From Terrabacter aerolatus (GTDB taxonomy: Bacteria > Actinomycetota > Actinomycetes > Actinomycetales > Dermatophilaceae): a stretch of 64,000 bases of DNA. The stretch is taken from positions 1 to 64,000 of the forward strand of contig NZ_BJYX01000006.1 of the NCBI RefSeq assembly GCF_007991735.1, given 5' to 3'. The position numbers and the translations under genes are program-made. Positions within the stretch are counted from its first letter, which is position 1, and each line of letters starts with the position of its first letter. Below, in pieces: positions 39,183 through 49,782 of the stretch. The notes under the pieces are model-generated. The model was not told the DNA's origin and ran no database searches. It saw only the letters and a program-made list of their open reading frames with translations.

Positions 39183-39206
39183 GCCCGGAGCTGCAGGCTC
39201 CAGGGC
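39183..39206 (-). terminator. candidate terminator behind ugd
   Basis: GCCC-GGAGC / GCTCC-a-GGGC with a TGCAG loop, just past the ugd stop on the minus strand. Nine pairs with a single bulge; the following sequence is moderately AT-rich (GAACTGCATATT). Weak to moderate. Confidence 0.5.
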
Positions 39207-39208
39207 GC

Positions 39209-40552
39209 CTACCAGACGGCGCCGGATCGGCGTCCCATGCCGCGGTAGTCCCAGCCGGCGTCGGCCCACGCACGCGGGTCGAGCACGTTGCGGCCGTCGA
39301 TGATCCGCGGCGTCGCGACGAGCGACCTCGCGGCGGTCGGGTCGAGCTTCACGTAGTCCTTCCACGCCGTGAGCAGCATGACGAGGTCTGCGCCTGCGAG
39401 GGCCTCTTCGGCGGAGTCGACGATGTGCAGGTCGGGCCGCAGGCCGCGCACGGCGTCGGCGCCGGCAGGGTCGGTGGCCACCACGTTGGCGCCGCGGCCC
39501 CAGAGCCGACCGGCGATGTCGAGGGCGGGCGAGTCGCGCACGTCGTCGCTGTCCGGCTTGAAGGTCAGTCCGAGCACGGCCACCTTGACCCCGACCAGGC
39601 GCCCGCCCGCCATCTGGGCGGCGAGCTCGACGGCGTGGTCGCGCCGGCGCATGTTGATCGAGTCGACCTCACGGAGGAACGTCAGGGACTGGTCGACCCC
39701 GAGCTCCCCGGCGCGGGCCATGAAGGCGCGGATGTCCTTGGGCAGGCACCCTCCCCCGAAGCCGATGCCGGCCTGGAGGAACTTCGAGCCGATGCGGTCG
39801 TCGTGACCGATGGCCTCGGCCAGGCGCGAGACGTCGGCGCCGGACGCGTCGCAAAGCTCGGCCATCGAGTTGATGAACGAGATCTTCGTGGCGAGGAACG
39901 AGTTCGCGGCCACCTTGACGAGCTCGGCGGTCGGGTAGTTGACGAGCAGACGCGGGATCCCGGCCTCGATGATCGGGGCATAGACCTCGTCGACGACGGT
40001 CCGCCCGACCTCACCCTGCTCGCGGTCGTCGGGCAGCCCGTAGACGACGCGGTCGGGGCGCTGGGTGTCCTGGACGGCATACCCCTCCCGGAGGAACTCC
40101 GGGTTCCACACGACGACGGCGTCCACGCCGGCCTCGGCGAGGCGCTCGGCGATGGCGCCGGCCGTGCCGACGGGCACCGTCGACTTGCCGACGACGACGA
40201 TCGGGCCGTCCGGGTGCGGGGTCGCGTTCGCGATGATGTCGTCGACGGCCGACCAGACGTAGGACATGTCGGCCGCGTAGCTGCCGCCCCGCTGGGGCGT
40301 GCCGACGGCGATGAAGTGGACACGGGCGCCGGCCAGGGCGGTCTTGTCGGTCGTGAAGCGCAGCGACCCGCTGTCGACTCCCTGGCGCAGCAGGGGCTCG
40401 AGGCCTGGCTCGTGGAAGGACGGGATGCCCGCGGCGAGCTTGTCGACCTTGACCGGGTCGACGTCCAGGCCGACGACGTCGTGGCCGAAGTCGGCCATGC
40501 ACGCGGCGTGCACCGCTCCGAGGTATCCGCATCCGATGACCGAGATCTTCAC
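39209..40552 (-). CDS. ugd: UDP-glucose 6-dehydrogenase
   Basis: Oxidises UDP-glucose to UDP-glucuronate with two NAD+; 447 aa. The N-terminal Rossmann motif is VIGCGYLGAVHAACMADFGH, the catalytic Cys lies in GFGGGCLPKDIRAF, and GLTFKPDSDDVRDSPAL belongs to the C-terminal UDP domain. GTG 40552 is 6 nt after a TATGCT box, so it is leaderless. Divergent from rmlB. UDP-GlcA would feed the glycan locus. Confidence 0.93.
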   Translation of the reverse strand: MKISVIGCGYLGAVHAACMADFGHDVVGLDVDPVKVDKLAAGIPSFHEPGLEPLLRQGVDSGSLRFTTDKTALAGARVHFIAVGTPQRGGSYAADMSYVWSAVDDIIANATPHPDGPIVVVGKSTVPVGTAGAIAERLAEAGVDAVVVWNPEFLREGYAVQDTQRPDRVVYGLPDDREQGEVGRTVVDEVYAPIIEAGIPRLLVNYPTAELVKVAANSFLATKISFINSMAELCDASGADVSRLAEAIGHDDRIGSKFLQAGIGFGGGCLPKDIRAFMARAGELGVDQSLTFLREVDSINMRRRDHAVELAAQMAGGRLVGVKVAVLGLTFKPDSDDVRDSPALDIAGRLWGRGANVVATDPAGADAVRGLRPDLHIVDSAEEALAGADLVMLLTAWKDYVKLDPTAARSLVATPRIIDGRNVLDPRAWADAGWDYRGMGRRSGAVW

Positions 40553-40558
40553 GCGGGG

Positions 40559-42487
<1,929 letters not shown>

Positions 42488-42510
42488 TGTCTGGTTCGTG
42501 ACGGTGTGCC

Positions 42511-42516
42511 CGTAGA
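42511..42516 (+). promoter_or_regulatory. candidate -10 box before the wbpD-wbpB run
   Basis: TAGACT, about 38 nt before the ATG at 42554. The start codon is preceded by a GAGG at 8-nt spacing, so this message has a leader, unlike many others here. Confidence 0.4.
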
Positions 42517-42553
42517 CTCGCGGTGCCACTCTCCGAAAAGATGAGGTTTCTGG

Positions 42554-43144
42554 ATGTTTGTCCACGACAGCGCTGAGGTCGCTGCCGACGCAAGAATCGG
42601 TCAGGGTTCGAAGATCTGGCACCTCGCGCAGGTGCGTGAGCAGGCGTCGTTGGGCGCCAACTGCATCATCGGTCGGGGCGCCTACGTCGGCGCCGGCGTC
42701 ACGATGGGTGACAACTGCAAGGTGCAGAACTACGCCCTGGTCTACGAGCCCGCCGTGATCGGTGACGGCGTGTTCATCGGTCCGGCCGTGGTCTTCACCA
42801 ACGACCACTTCCCCCGCGCAGTCGATCCCGACGGAGATCTGAAGTCCGGCGACGACTGGGAGGCCGTGGGCGTCACCGTCCGCCGTGGCGCATCCGTCGG
42901 TGCTCGCGCCGTGTGCGTGGCCCCCGTGACCATCGGCCAGTGGGCCATGGTCGCAGCCGGCGCCGTCGTCACCAAGGACGTGCCTGACTTCGCCCTCGTC
43001 GCCGGCGTCCCTGCACGGCGCATCCGCTGGGTCGGACGGGCCGGAGTCCCGCTCGAGCTGCAGGCAGAGGGCGTGTGGCGATGCCCCCAGACCGGTGAGA
43101 CCTACGTCGAGCGCGACGACCGGCTCACCCTCAACAGCAACTGA
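42554..43144 (+). CDS. wbpD: UDP-3-amino-GlcNAc-uronate N-acetyltransferase (WbpD-like)
   Basis: A 196-aa left-handed beta-helix acyltransferase. IWHLAQVREQASLGANC, NYALVYEPAVIGDGVFIGP and FTNDHFPRA match the WbpD/WlbB group, which acetylates the 3-amino group of UDP-2-acetamido-3-amino-2,3-dideoxy-glucuronate. The hexapeptide-repeat region covers residues ~10-150. First in a head-to-tail run with WbpA-, WbpE- and WbpB-like genes, which together with the 46.6-kb epimerase make the UDP-ManNAc3NAcA pathway. Confidence 0.85.
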   Translation: MFVHDSAEVAADARIGQGSKIWHLAQVREQASLGANCIIGRGAYVGAGVTMGDNCKVQNYALVYEPAVIGDGVFIGPAVVFTNDHFPRAVDPDGDLKSGDDWEAVGVTVRRGASVGARAVCVAPVTIGQWAMVAAGAVVTKDVPDFALVAGVPARRIRWVGRAGVPLELQAEGVWRCPQTGETYVERDDRLTLNSN

Positions 43145-43174
43145 CCCGAACCTGAGATCCAGAGGACACCACAC

Positions 43175-44464
43175 GTGAAGATCACCACCGTCGGACTCGG
43201 CAAGATCGGACTGCCGCTCGCGGTCCAGTTCGCGGCCATGGGTCACGAGGTGCAGGGCGCCGACGTGAACCCATCCACCGTCCAGCTCGTCAACGCCGGC
43301 ACCGAGCCCTTCCCCGGTGAGGACCACCTGGCCGAGAAGCTGGCACAGGTGGTGTCCGAGGGTCGACTCGTCGCGACCACGGACACGACCCAGGCGGTCA
43401 GCCAGAGTGAAGCCGTCGTCGTGGTCGTGCCGCTCTTCGTCGACGGGGACGGCGTCCCGGACTTCGGCTGGATGGACTCCGCCACGCGTGACATCGCGAA
43501 GGGCCTTCGCCCAGGCACCCTCGTCGCTTTCGAGACCACCCTCCCGGTCGGCACCACGCGCAGTCGATGGAAGCCGATGCTCGAGGAGGGATCCGGTCTC
43601 ACTGAGGGCGTCGACTTCCACCTGGTCTTCTCCCCCGAGCGCGTCCTGACCGGACGCGTCTTCGCTGATCTCCGCAAGTACCCGAAGCTGGTCGGCGGCC
43701 TCTCCCCCGCCGGCGCCAAGGCGGCCGTCGCCTTCTACGAGGCCGTCCTGGACTTCGACGACCGACCCGACCTCGAGCGCGGCAACGGCGTCTGGGACCT
43801 CGGTTCGGCTGAGGCCGCCGAGATGGCCAAGCTCGCCGAGACCACCTACCGCGACGTCAACATCGGACTGGCCAACCAGTTCGCGGTCTATGCGCAGAAG
43901 GCCGGCATCGACGTCTACCAGGTGATCGAGGCCTCCAACTCGCAGCCCTACAGCCACATCCACCGTCCTGGCATCGCTGTGGGCGGGCACTGCATCCCGG
44001 TCTATCCACGCCTCTACCTCTGGAACGACAACGACGCGACTGTCGTGCGCGCCGCCCGGGAGGCCAACGCGGCGATGCCGGCGTACGCCGTCGGCCTCGC
44101 GCGGGGATCCTTCGGTGACCTGACCGGTGCCCGCGTCGCCGTGCTCGGCGCGAGCTATCGCGGTGGCGTGAAGGAGACCGCCTTCTCCGGTGTCTTCGGG
44201 ACCGTTCAAGCCCTCCTCGACGAGGGAGCGACCGTCACGGTGCATGACCCGATGTACAGCGACGAGGAGCTCGCCGCGCTGGGCTTCGTGCCTCACGAGC
44301 TGGGGTCGGCGGTCGACGCCGCCGTCCTGCACACGGACCACTTTGAGTACCGCACGCTGACGGCCGACGCCCTGCCGGGCGCCCGGGTCATCGTCGACGG
44401 CCGCAACATCCTCGACTCCGCAGCATTTCCCGACGCCGATGTGCTCACCATCGGCCGGGCCTGA
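43175..44464 (+). CDS. wbpA: UDP-N-acetylhexosamine 6-dehydrogenase (WbpA/WecC-like)
   Basis: A 429-aa nucleotide-sugar dehydrogenase. VGLGKIGLPLAVQFAAMGHE starts the Rossmann domain; the catalytic Cys is in AVGGHCIPVYPR; VLGASYRGGVKETAFS lies in the C-terminal domain. The GGHCIPVYP form and the neighbours point to UDP-GlcNAc rather than UDP-glucose, giving UDP-GlcNAc-uronate as the first step of the pathway encoded around it. WecC-type oxidation of UDP-ManNAc is the alternative. Confidence 0.83.
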   Translation: MKITTVGLGKIGLPLAVQFAAMGHEVQGADVNPSTVQLVNAGTEPFPGEDHLAEKLAQVVSEGRLVATTDTTQAVSQSEAVVVVVPLFVDGDGVPDFGWMDSATRDIAKGLRPGTLVAFETTLPVGTTRSRWKPMLEEGSGLTEGVDFHLVFSPERVLTGRVFADLRKYPKLVGGLSPAGAKAAVAFYEAVLDFDDRPDLERGNGVWDLGSAEAAEMAKLAETTYRDVNIGLANQFAVYAQKAGIDVYQVIEASNSQPYSHIHRPGIAVGGHCIPVYPRLYLWNDNDATVVRAAREANAAMPAYAVGLARGSFGDLTGARVAVLGASYRGGVKETAFSGVFGTVQALLDEGATVTVHDPMYSDEELAALGFVPHELGSAVDAAVLHTDHFEYRTLTADALPGARVIVDGRNILDSAAFPDADVLTIGRA

Positions 44465-44493
44465 CTCAGCAATCACACGACAGGGAACACAAC

Positions 44494-45579
44494 ATGGACT
44501 TCATTCCGCCGGCCAAGCCGCTCATCGGTGACGAGGAGCGTGCAGCCGTCGATCGCGTGATGCGCTCGGGCATGATCGCCCAGGGCCCTGAGGTGGCCGC
44601 CTTCGAGCAGGAGTTCGCCGAGCACTTCGGGCTGGGCCGCTCCTGCGTCGCCGTGAACTCGGGCACCTCGGGTCAGCACCTGGGGCTGCTGTCGTGCGGC
44701 GTCGGCCCCGGCGACGAGGTCATCGTCCCGTCATTCACCTTCGCGGCGACCGCGAACTCGGTCGCGCTCACCGGGGCAACCCCGGTCTTCGCCGACATCG
44801 ATGCCGACGACTTCTGCCTCTCGCCCGAGGCGGTCGAGGCTGCGATCACCGACCGCACCGTAGGCGTCATGCCGGTCCACCTCTACGGACATCCGGCCAA
44901 GATGGACCGGATCGTGGACATCGCTCAGCGCCACGGCATCCAGGTCTTCGAGGACGCGGCACAGGCCCACGGCGCTTCGTTGCACGGCACGCCCGTCGGG
45001 GCCTTCGGCTCCTTCGCGATGTTCTCGCTGTACCCCACCAAGAACATGACCTCCGGCGAGGGTGGGATGGTCTCAGCTGCCAACCCTGATGTGGAGCGTC
45101 TGATGCGCCTCTACCGCAACCAGGGCATGGAGAAGCAGTACCACAACGAGGTCGTCGGCCTGAACAACCGGATGACCGACATCCACGCAGCGATCGGCCG
45201 CGTCCAGCTGACAAAGGTCGACGCCTGGAACGAGGCACGGCGCCGGAACGCAGCCTTCCTCACCGAGCACCTCGAGGGAGTCATCACCCCCACCGTCGCA
45301 GACGGAGCGGTCCACGTCTTCCACCAGTACACGGTGCGTGTCCAGGACGACCGTGATGGCATGTCGCAGGCTCTGCGCGATGAGCACAACGTCGGCTCTG
45401 GCATGTTCTACCCGGTGCCGAACCACCGCCTCGCGCCGTTCAGTGTTGACGTGGACCTCCCGGAGACCGAGAAGGCTGCCGCCGAGTGCCTCTCGCTGCC
45501 CGTGCACCCGTCCCTCTCATCCGAGGACCTGGAGCGGATCGTGACCGGCGTCAACGCACTGGCGAAGGCGGGCGTCTGA
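44494..45579 (+). CDS. wbpE: DegT/DnrJ/EryC1/StrS aminotransferase (WbpE-like)
   Basis: PLP-dependent sugar aminotransferase, 361 aa. GSGT-like VNSGTSGQHLGLLSCGVGP binds phosphate, EDAAQAHGA holds the PLP Asp region, and the Schiff-base Lys is in YPTKNMTSGEGGM. In the WbpA-B-E-D route it installs the 3-amino group on the 3-keto uronate. The gene ends one base into the next start codon (TGATG). Confidence 0.85.
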   Translation: MDFIPPAKPLIGDEERAAVDRVMRSGMIAQGPEVAAFEQEFAEHFGLGRSCVAVNSGTSGQHLGLLSCGVGPGDEVIVPSFTFAATANSVALTGATPVFADIDADDFCLSPEAVEAAITDRTVGVMPVHLYGHPAKMDRIVDIAQRHGIQVFEDAAQAHGASLHGTPVGAFGSFAMFSLYPTKNMTSGEGGMVSAANPDVERLMRLYRNQGMEKQYHNEVVGLNNRMTDIHAAIGRVQLTKVDAWNEARRRNAAFLTEHLEGVITPTVADGAVHVFHQYTVRVQDDRDGMSQALRDEHNVGSGMFYPVPNHRLAPFSVDVDLPETEKAAAECLSLPVHPSLSSEDLERIVTGVNALAKAGV

Positions 45580-46598
45580 TGGCGAACCTCAGGGCAGGGC
45601 TCATCGGCCTCGGGATGATGGGACGCCACCACGCTCGGGTGCTCTCGTCACTCGAGGGGGTTGATCTCGTCGCGGTCGCAGACCCCGGTGGCGACCCTCA
45701 CGGTGCGGCCGCCGGCCGGACCGTGCTCAACGGCGTCGAGGACCTCGTTCGAGCCGGCATCGACTACTGCGTCGTGGCCGTGCCGACCGTCTATCACCAG
45801 GAAGTCGGTCTGGCGCTCGCTGCGGCCGGCGTCCACGCCCTCATCGAGAAGCCTCTGGCGCCCGACGTCGCCTCCGCCCAGCTCCTCGCAGACGCTTTCG
45901 AGGCCGCTGGCCTGGTGGGCGCCGTCGGCCACATTGAGCGCTACAACCCTGCCCTCCAGAGTGCCCGTGCGCGCATCGAAGGGGGCGAGCTCGGACGCGT
46001 CTACCAGGTGACGACGAGGCGTCAGGGCCCGTTCCCAGCGCGCATTGCGGACGTCGGCGTAGTTAAGGACCTTGCCACCCACGATATTGATTTGACGGCT
46101 TGGGTTACGCAGCAAAAATATATCCGGATCGGAGCACAAACGACGTTTAGAAGCGGGCGCGAGCACGAAGATCTTGTTGCGGCAACAGGCCTTCTTGTCG
46201 ACGGAACTGTCACGAATCACCTCGTGAACTGGCTGTCGCCACTCAAGGAGCGGGTGACTACTATCACCGGGGAACGGGGAACCTTTGTGGCCGACACACT
46301 AACCGCCGACCTCACGTTCTATGCAAATGGCTCGGTGAGGGTGCTGCGAGACGAAATAGCGCAGTTCCGTGGCGTTTCAGAGGGTGACGTGACTCGATAT
46401 GCCATCAGCAAACCTGAACCTTTACGCACTGAACACGAAAACTATCGGGACGCCCTGAATGACAAGAAATCCGACATCGTAACCATGCGAGATGGAGTCG
46501 ACATCGTTCGCGTAGCGGATGCCTGCCTTGCGTCCGCCACTATGGGCAGACTCCTTCACCTGTCAGGGAACGACGAAGTCAACTGGTCGCACGCCTAA
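45579..46598 (+). CDS. wbpB: Gfo/Idh/MocA oxidoreductase (WbpB-like), compositionally mosaic
   Basis: A 339-aa NAD(P)-dependent dehydrogenase. GLIGLGMMGRHHARVL is the cofactor loop, EKPLAPDVASAQ the conserved EKP motif, and VGHIERYNPA with DLATHDIDL are typical of WbpB/WlbA-type enzymes that oxidise C3 of UDP-GlcNAc-uronate. The frame is intact, yet composition changes abruptly near 46,060: hand counts give 40/60 GC at 46021-46080 and 26/60 at 46081-46140. Residues up to ~160 use host-like codons and the rest use AT-rich codons. Its last 20 bp overlap the convergent epimerase gene. Confidence 0.88.
   Translation: MANLRAGLIGLGMMGRHHARVLSSLEGVDLVAVADPGGDPHGAAAGRTVLNGVEDLVRAGIDYCVVAVPTVYHQEVGLALAAAGVHALIEKPLAPDVASAQLLADAFEAAGLVGAVGHIERYNPALQSARARIEGGELGRVYQVTTRRQGPFPARIADVGVVKDLATHDIDLTAWVTQQKYIRIGAQTTFRSGREHEDLVAATGLLVDGTVTNHLVNWLSPLKERVTTITGERGTFVADTLTADLTFYANGSVRVLRDEIAQFRGVSEGDVTRYAISKPEPLRTEHENYRDALNDKKSDIVTMRDGVDIVRVADACLASATMGRLLHLSGNDEVNWSHA
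46050..46080. other. apparent recombination breakpoint inside wbpB
   Basis: GC content falls from about two-thirds to well under one-half within a few tens of bases, inside one uninterrupted reading frame. No repeat, insertion sequence or site-specific recombination site is visible here, so homologous recombination between two wbpB alleles is the simplest reading. Confidence 0.65.
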
Positions 46599-47643
46599 AC
46601 TCCTCGAGAGCCTCAATAACCCGAGTCGCGGCATGACCATCTCCGTATGGGGTGGCATAGGTGGGCTGTGGCTTCGGGCCACTAAGAGCAACTGCAATAT
46701 CGTCTGGGTCAGGACATAGGGTGTTCCACCCCAGATCAACGGTCTCAGTCCACTCAGTCTCTGTCCGAATTGTAACGCACGGCGTTCCGAGCAGAAAAGC
46801 CTCCTTCTGCAACCCCCCCGAATCCGTAAGAACCGCAGAGGCCCCAGCAACGGCGTCCACCATCTGAGGGTATTCAAGCGGAGGGATTAGGTGGACCGCC
46901 CCCGACTCCAAAACCAGGCCGAAATCTTTCGCTTTTGAGATCAACCGGGGGTGAGCCGTAAGGATCACGGGCAACGGCAGCCTACTGAGACTTCCGAGAA
47001 TCTCAGACAGTCGCGAAGGATCGTTCGTATTTTCGGCGCGATGGATTGTTGAAACAATATACTCCCCATGCGCTCGCTTCAGCTCCTCGCTCAGGACCGG
47101 TTCCTTCTCGGCGAACGACAAACAGACGTCTGTCATGACATCACCAGTTACGACGGACCGGTCGCCCAGGCCCTCTGCAACCAAATTATTTAAGGCTACC
47201 TGCGTCGGAGCCAAGCACAAGTCGGCAGCATGATCAGTCAGGACGCGATTATGCTCCTCAGGCATACGGCGATTGAAGGATCTTAAGCCCGCCTCCAAGT
47301 GCGCCAAAGGTAGTTCGATCTTAACTGATGCCAAAGCTGCAGCAAGGGTCGAGTTGGTGTCTCCATAGACGAGGACCCAATCAGGCCGACGAGCCTCCAA
47401 AACCGGCTCGATCGCTGCAAGCATTGCTCCCGTTTGCCAACCATGCGTACCCGAACCCACGCCGAGATTCGCATCCGGTGGCGCTATATCCAAGTCGCGA
47501 AAAAACACATCCGACATACGCTCGTCATAATGCTGGCCCGTATGAACAATAATATGATCGTGCCCCCTGGCCGCCAGCACCCGTGAAACTGGAGCCAGTT
47601 TGACAAACTGGGGCCTCGCACCGACTACGCTCAATACTTTCAC
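46579..47643 (-). CDS. wbpI: UDP-N-acetylglucosamine-uronate 2-epimerase (WbpI-like)
   Basis: A 354-aa non-hydrolysing 2-epimerase. VVGARPQFVKLAPVSR, GSGTHGWQTGAML, VLVYGDTNSTLA, EAGLRSFNRRMPEEHNR and IHRAENTNDPSRL are characteristic of the WbpI subgroup that turns UDP-GlcNAc3NAcA into UDP-ManNAc3NAcA. I chose the second of two consecutive GTG codons, which lies 6 nt after a TAGACT box. Composition is low GC. It runs opposite to its pathway partners and overlaps wbpB by 20 bp at the 3' ends. Confidence 0.83.
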   Translation of the reverse strand: MKVLSVVGARPQFVKLAPVSRVLAARGHDHIIVHTGQHYDERMSDVFFRDLDIAPPDANLGVGSGTHGWQTGAMLAAIEPVLEARRPDWVLVYGDTNSTLAAALASVKIELPLAHLEAGLRSFNRRMPEEHNRVLTDHAADLCLAPTQVALNNLVAEGLGDRSVVTGDVMTDVCLSFAEKEPVLSEELKRAHGEYIVSTIHRAENTNDPSRLSEILGSLSRLPLPVILTAHPRLISKAKDFGLVLESGAVHLIPPLEYPQMVDAVAGASAVLTDSGGLQKEAFLLGTPCVTIRTETEWTETVDLGWNTLCPDPDDIAVALSGPKPQPTYATPYGDGHAATRVIEALEEFRRATS

Positions 47644-47905
47644 CACACGAGTCTAGTGCACGCCGGAACCCAACGGAACGAGGGTACACAAGCCTGCTTA
47701 CCGGCACCGTGGGGAGGCATCGAAGCAACTCCATCCCACCAAAGGCCACCGCGCACGAGGGTCATCAGCAGAGTGTGGTGGCCGACTGACCCCTGTTCAC
47801 GCCGTGAGCCGCAACGATCCTCCGTGACGTGGCGGACGACCGTTGGATGCCTGAGACGCTATAATCCAACTCGTCAAAGGGAACCGCAGAGGGTCCACAC
47901 CGACC
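47644..47905. promoter_or_regulatory. divergent intergenic region with two promoters
   Basis: A 262-bp gap with no gene seen. On the minus strand TAGACT (47650-47655) serves the epimerase gene. On the plus strand a perfect TATAAT at 47860-47865 lies about 40 nt before the acyltransferase ATG, though no good -35 was found. The TATAAT is the closest to consensus -10 box in the window. Confidence 0.5.
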
Positions 47906-48493
47906 ATGTCAACCGGCAGTGGGGAAATGAATAGACATCTGAAGTCCGCGGCCAAGTTCGGCGTTAGGCCGTTGAAAATGTTTTTATCATGCTTCTTCGA
48001 CCCTCGCTCAATGACGGGGGTTTATTTCGACGGTGCCTTTATTGGCTACCGGCGGATGATCACCGCGCTATGGCAGCAAAAGATCTTGGGATTCAACCGG
48101 CGCACTCCTTGGCCAGTCTCGCCATCCACAACAGTGAGCAATATTGACAATCTTCACATGCACCCGGAAGATATGACCAGAAATCTCAGTTCCCCAGGAT
48201 GCTATTTTCAGAACTTTGACGCTGACATATCGGTTGGCCGTCGCACCTTCATTGCGCCTAATGTAGGGCTTATCACCGCGAACCACATACCAGGGTCTCC
48301 CGAAATGCATGCAGCAGGGGAACCGATAATCATTGGTGATGACTGCTGGATAGGGATGAACTCCGTTATTCTTCCTGGTGTGATCCTGGGTTCACGTACG
48401 ACAGTAGGGGCTGGGTCAGTTGTCACTAAGTCGTTCCCCGAGGGCAACTGCATAGTCGCGGGAAACCCGGCGAAGATTATAAAGCAGTTATGA
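47906..48493 (+). CDS. LbH-family O-acyltransferase (WcaF/CysE-like)
   Basis: A 195-aa acyltransferase whose C-terminal half (residues ~100-190) is a left-handed beta-helix: DISVGRRTFIAPNVG, IIIGDDCWIGMNSVILPGV, VGAGSVVTKSFPEGN and AGNPAKIIKQL. This form is common in glycan O-acetyltransferases. The N-terminal half is basic and hydrophobic and may contact the membrane. ATG 47906 is used; ATG 47927 is possible, and neither has a strong ribosome site. Low GC. Overlaps the flippase start by ATGA. Confidence 0.8.
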   Translation: MSTGSGEMNRHLKSAAKFGVRPLKMFLSCFFDPRSMTGVYFDGAFIGYRRMITALWQQKILGFNRRTPWPVSPSTTVSNIDNLHMHPEDMTRNLSSPGCYFQNFDADISVGRRTFIAPNVGLITANHIPGSPEMHAAGEPIIIGDDCWIGMNSVILPGVILGSRTTVGAGSVVTKSFPEGNCIVAGNPAKIIKQL

Positions 48494-49782
48494 ACGGAGA
48501 ACAGAACGCCAGGCGACTCAGACAGCTTCTTCTTAGACCGAACGCCAAGCGCGCCGGGGTCCTTTTGTCGGGCGCAGTTGTCGCACAAATCGTACCAATT
48601 GTCGCCTCTCCTCTACTTACCCGATTATATACCCCCTCCACATATGGTGCGCTGGCGACATTTGGAGCAATCTCAGCTATAGTCACGGCGGTCGCCACAG
48701 GCAGGTATCACATGGCCACCACACTACCGGTGGCAGACTCTGACGCTCGCGCAATTACGTCCCTCTCACTACGACTCTCAATTACTTTCTGCGGCCTTCT
48801 AACCATTACCGCCCTCGCATGGTTTCTTTTTCTGCCGATCCCACAAGCGCTACGACCACTTGGCATTTGGATGGTAGCGATACCTCTTGCAGGTCTCCTC
48901 GGGAGTATATACGAGACCTTAACGATATTCTCTTTAAGGCATGATGCCACCAAGGTTATAGCCAAGACATCCGCGGCACGGAGCGTCACCGGGGCAGGCG
49001 CCCAAGCAATTCTAGGCGTCGCCGGAGCGGGTATTCACGGTCTCATCGGCGGCACTCTAATCTCTCTTCTCACCGGAAATTACCCACTGTGGAGGAAGTT
49101 TAGAGATCAAGGTGCGCCGACCTCCGCTGGAGCCTTGATTACGGTAGCGCGCCGCTACTCTGCGTTTCCACGATTCGAACTCTGGTCAAATTTGTCCAAC
49201 ATTTTGGGCCTGAATATAACCATACTTGGCATCGGAGCACTATATTCACATAGTTCGCTTGGTCAATACTCGTTATCATACCGGATGCTCACTTTGCCTG
49301 CCGCCCTTATAGGAATGACAGCTTCTCAGGTCTATCTTCGCGAACTTTCCTTACGCCGCTCGGCGGGAGGGAGTGGCGATCGAATCTTCCGTAGCACGCT
49401 CCTTTACTTGTCGACGCTATCGGTAGCGCCGTTTATAATCTTATGGGTCTTTGCGCCAGACATTTTTCAATTCGTATTCGGTCCCGAGTGGCGCGAAGCG
49501 GGCGATTTTACTAGAGCGATGATGCCGGTCATTTGGATGCGATTTATTATGAGCCCACTCTCTACGACGTTTCTCGTTTATGAGCGTCAGCGGGCTCTCT
49601 TGATTTGGCAACTAGTCATTCTAGTTACGACGCTTGCGAGCTTTGTCGCCGCGAACGTCTTTACATGGCCAGCTCTTAGGTTCGCGGCGTTCAATGCTTG
49701 GGCTTTGGCCGCAGTCTACGCCGGCCTTCTTGCCCACGTGTACCGCCTCACTCAAGACTCTGAAAGAAGCCGGACCCCATGA
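48490..49782 (+). CDS. polysaccharide flippase (Wzx-like)
   Basis: A 430-aa membrane protein with about 12 hydrophobic helices, of the MOP exporter superfamily. It begins with VLLSGAVVAQIVPIVASPLLTR-type first helix followed by LYTPSTYGALATF, both typical of Wzx/oligosaccharide flippases. It would move the undecaprenyl-linked repeat unit outward. Coupled by ATGA overlaps to genes on both sides, low GC, and next to the Wzy candidate, so this is a Wzx/Wzy-dependent locus. Confidence 0.85.
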   Translation: MNGEQNARRLRQLLLRPNAKRAGVLLSGAVVAQIVPIVASPLLTRLYTPSTYGALATFGAISAIVTAVATGRYHMATTLPVADSDARAITSLSLRLSITFCGLLTITALAWFLFLPIPQALRPLGIWMVAIPLAGLLGSIYETLTIFSLRHDATKVIAKTSAARSVTGAGAQAILGVAGAGIHGLIGGTLISLLTGNYPLWRKFRDQGAPTSAGALITVARRYSAFPRFELWSNLSNILGLNITILGIGALYSHSSLGQYSLSYRMLTLPAALIGMTASQVYLRELSLRRSAGGSGDRIFRSTLLYLSTLSVAPFIILWVFAPDIFQFVFGPEWREAGDFTRAMMPVIWMRFIMSPLSTTFLVYERQRALLIWQLVILVTTLASFVAANVFTWPALRFAAFNAWALAAVYAGLLAHVYRLTQDSERSRTP

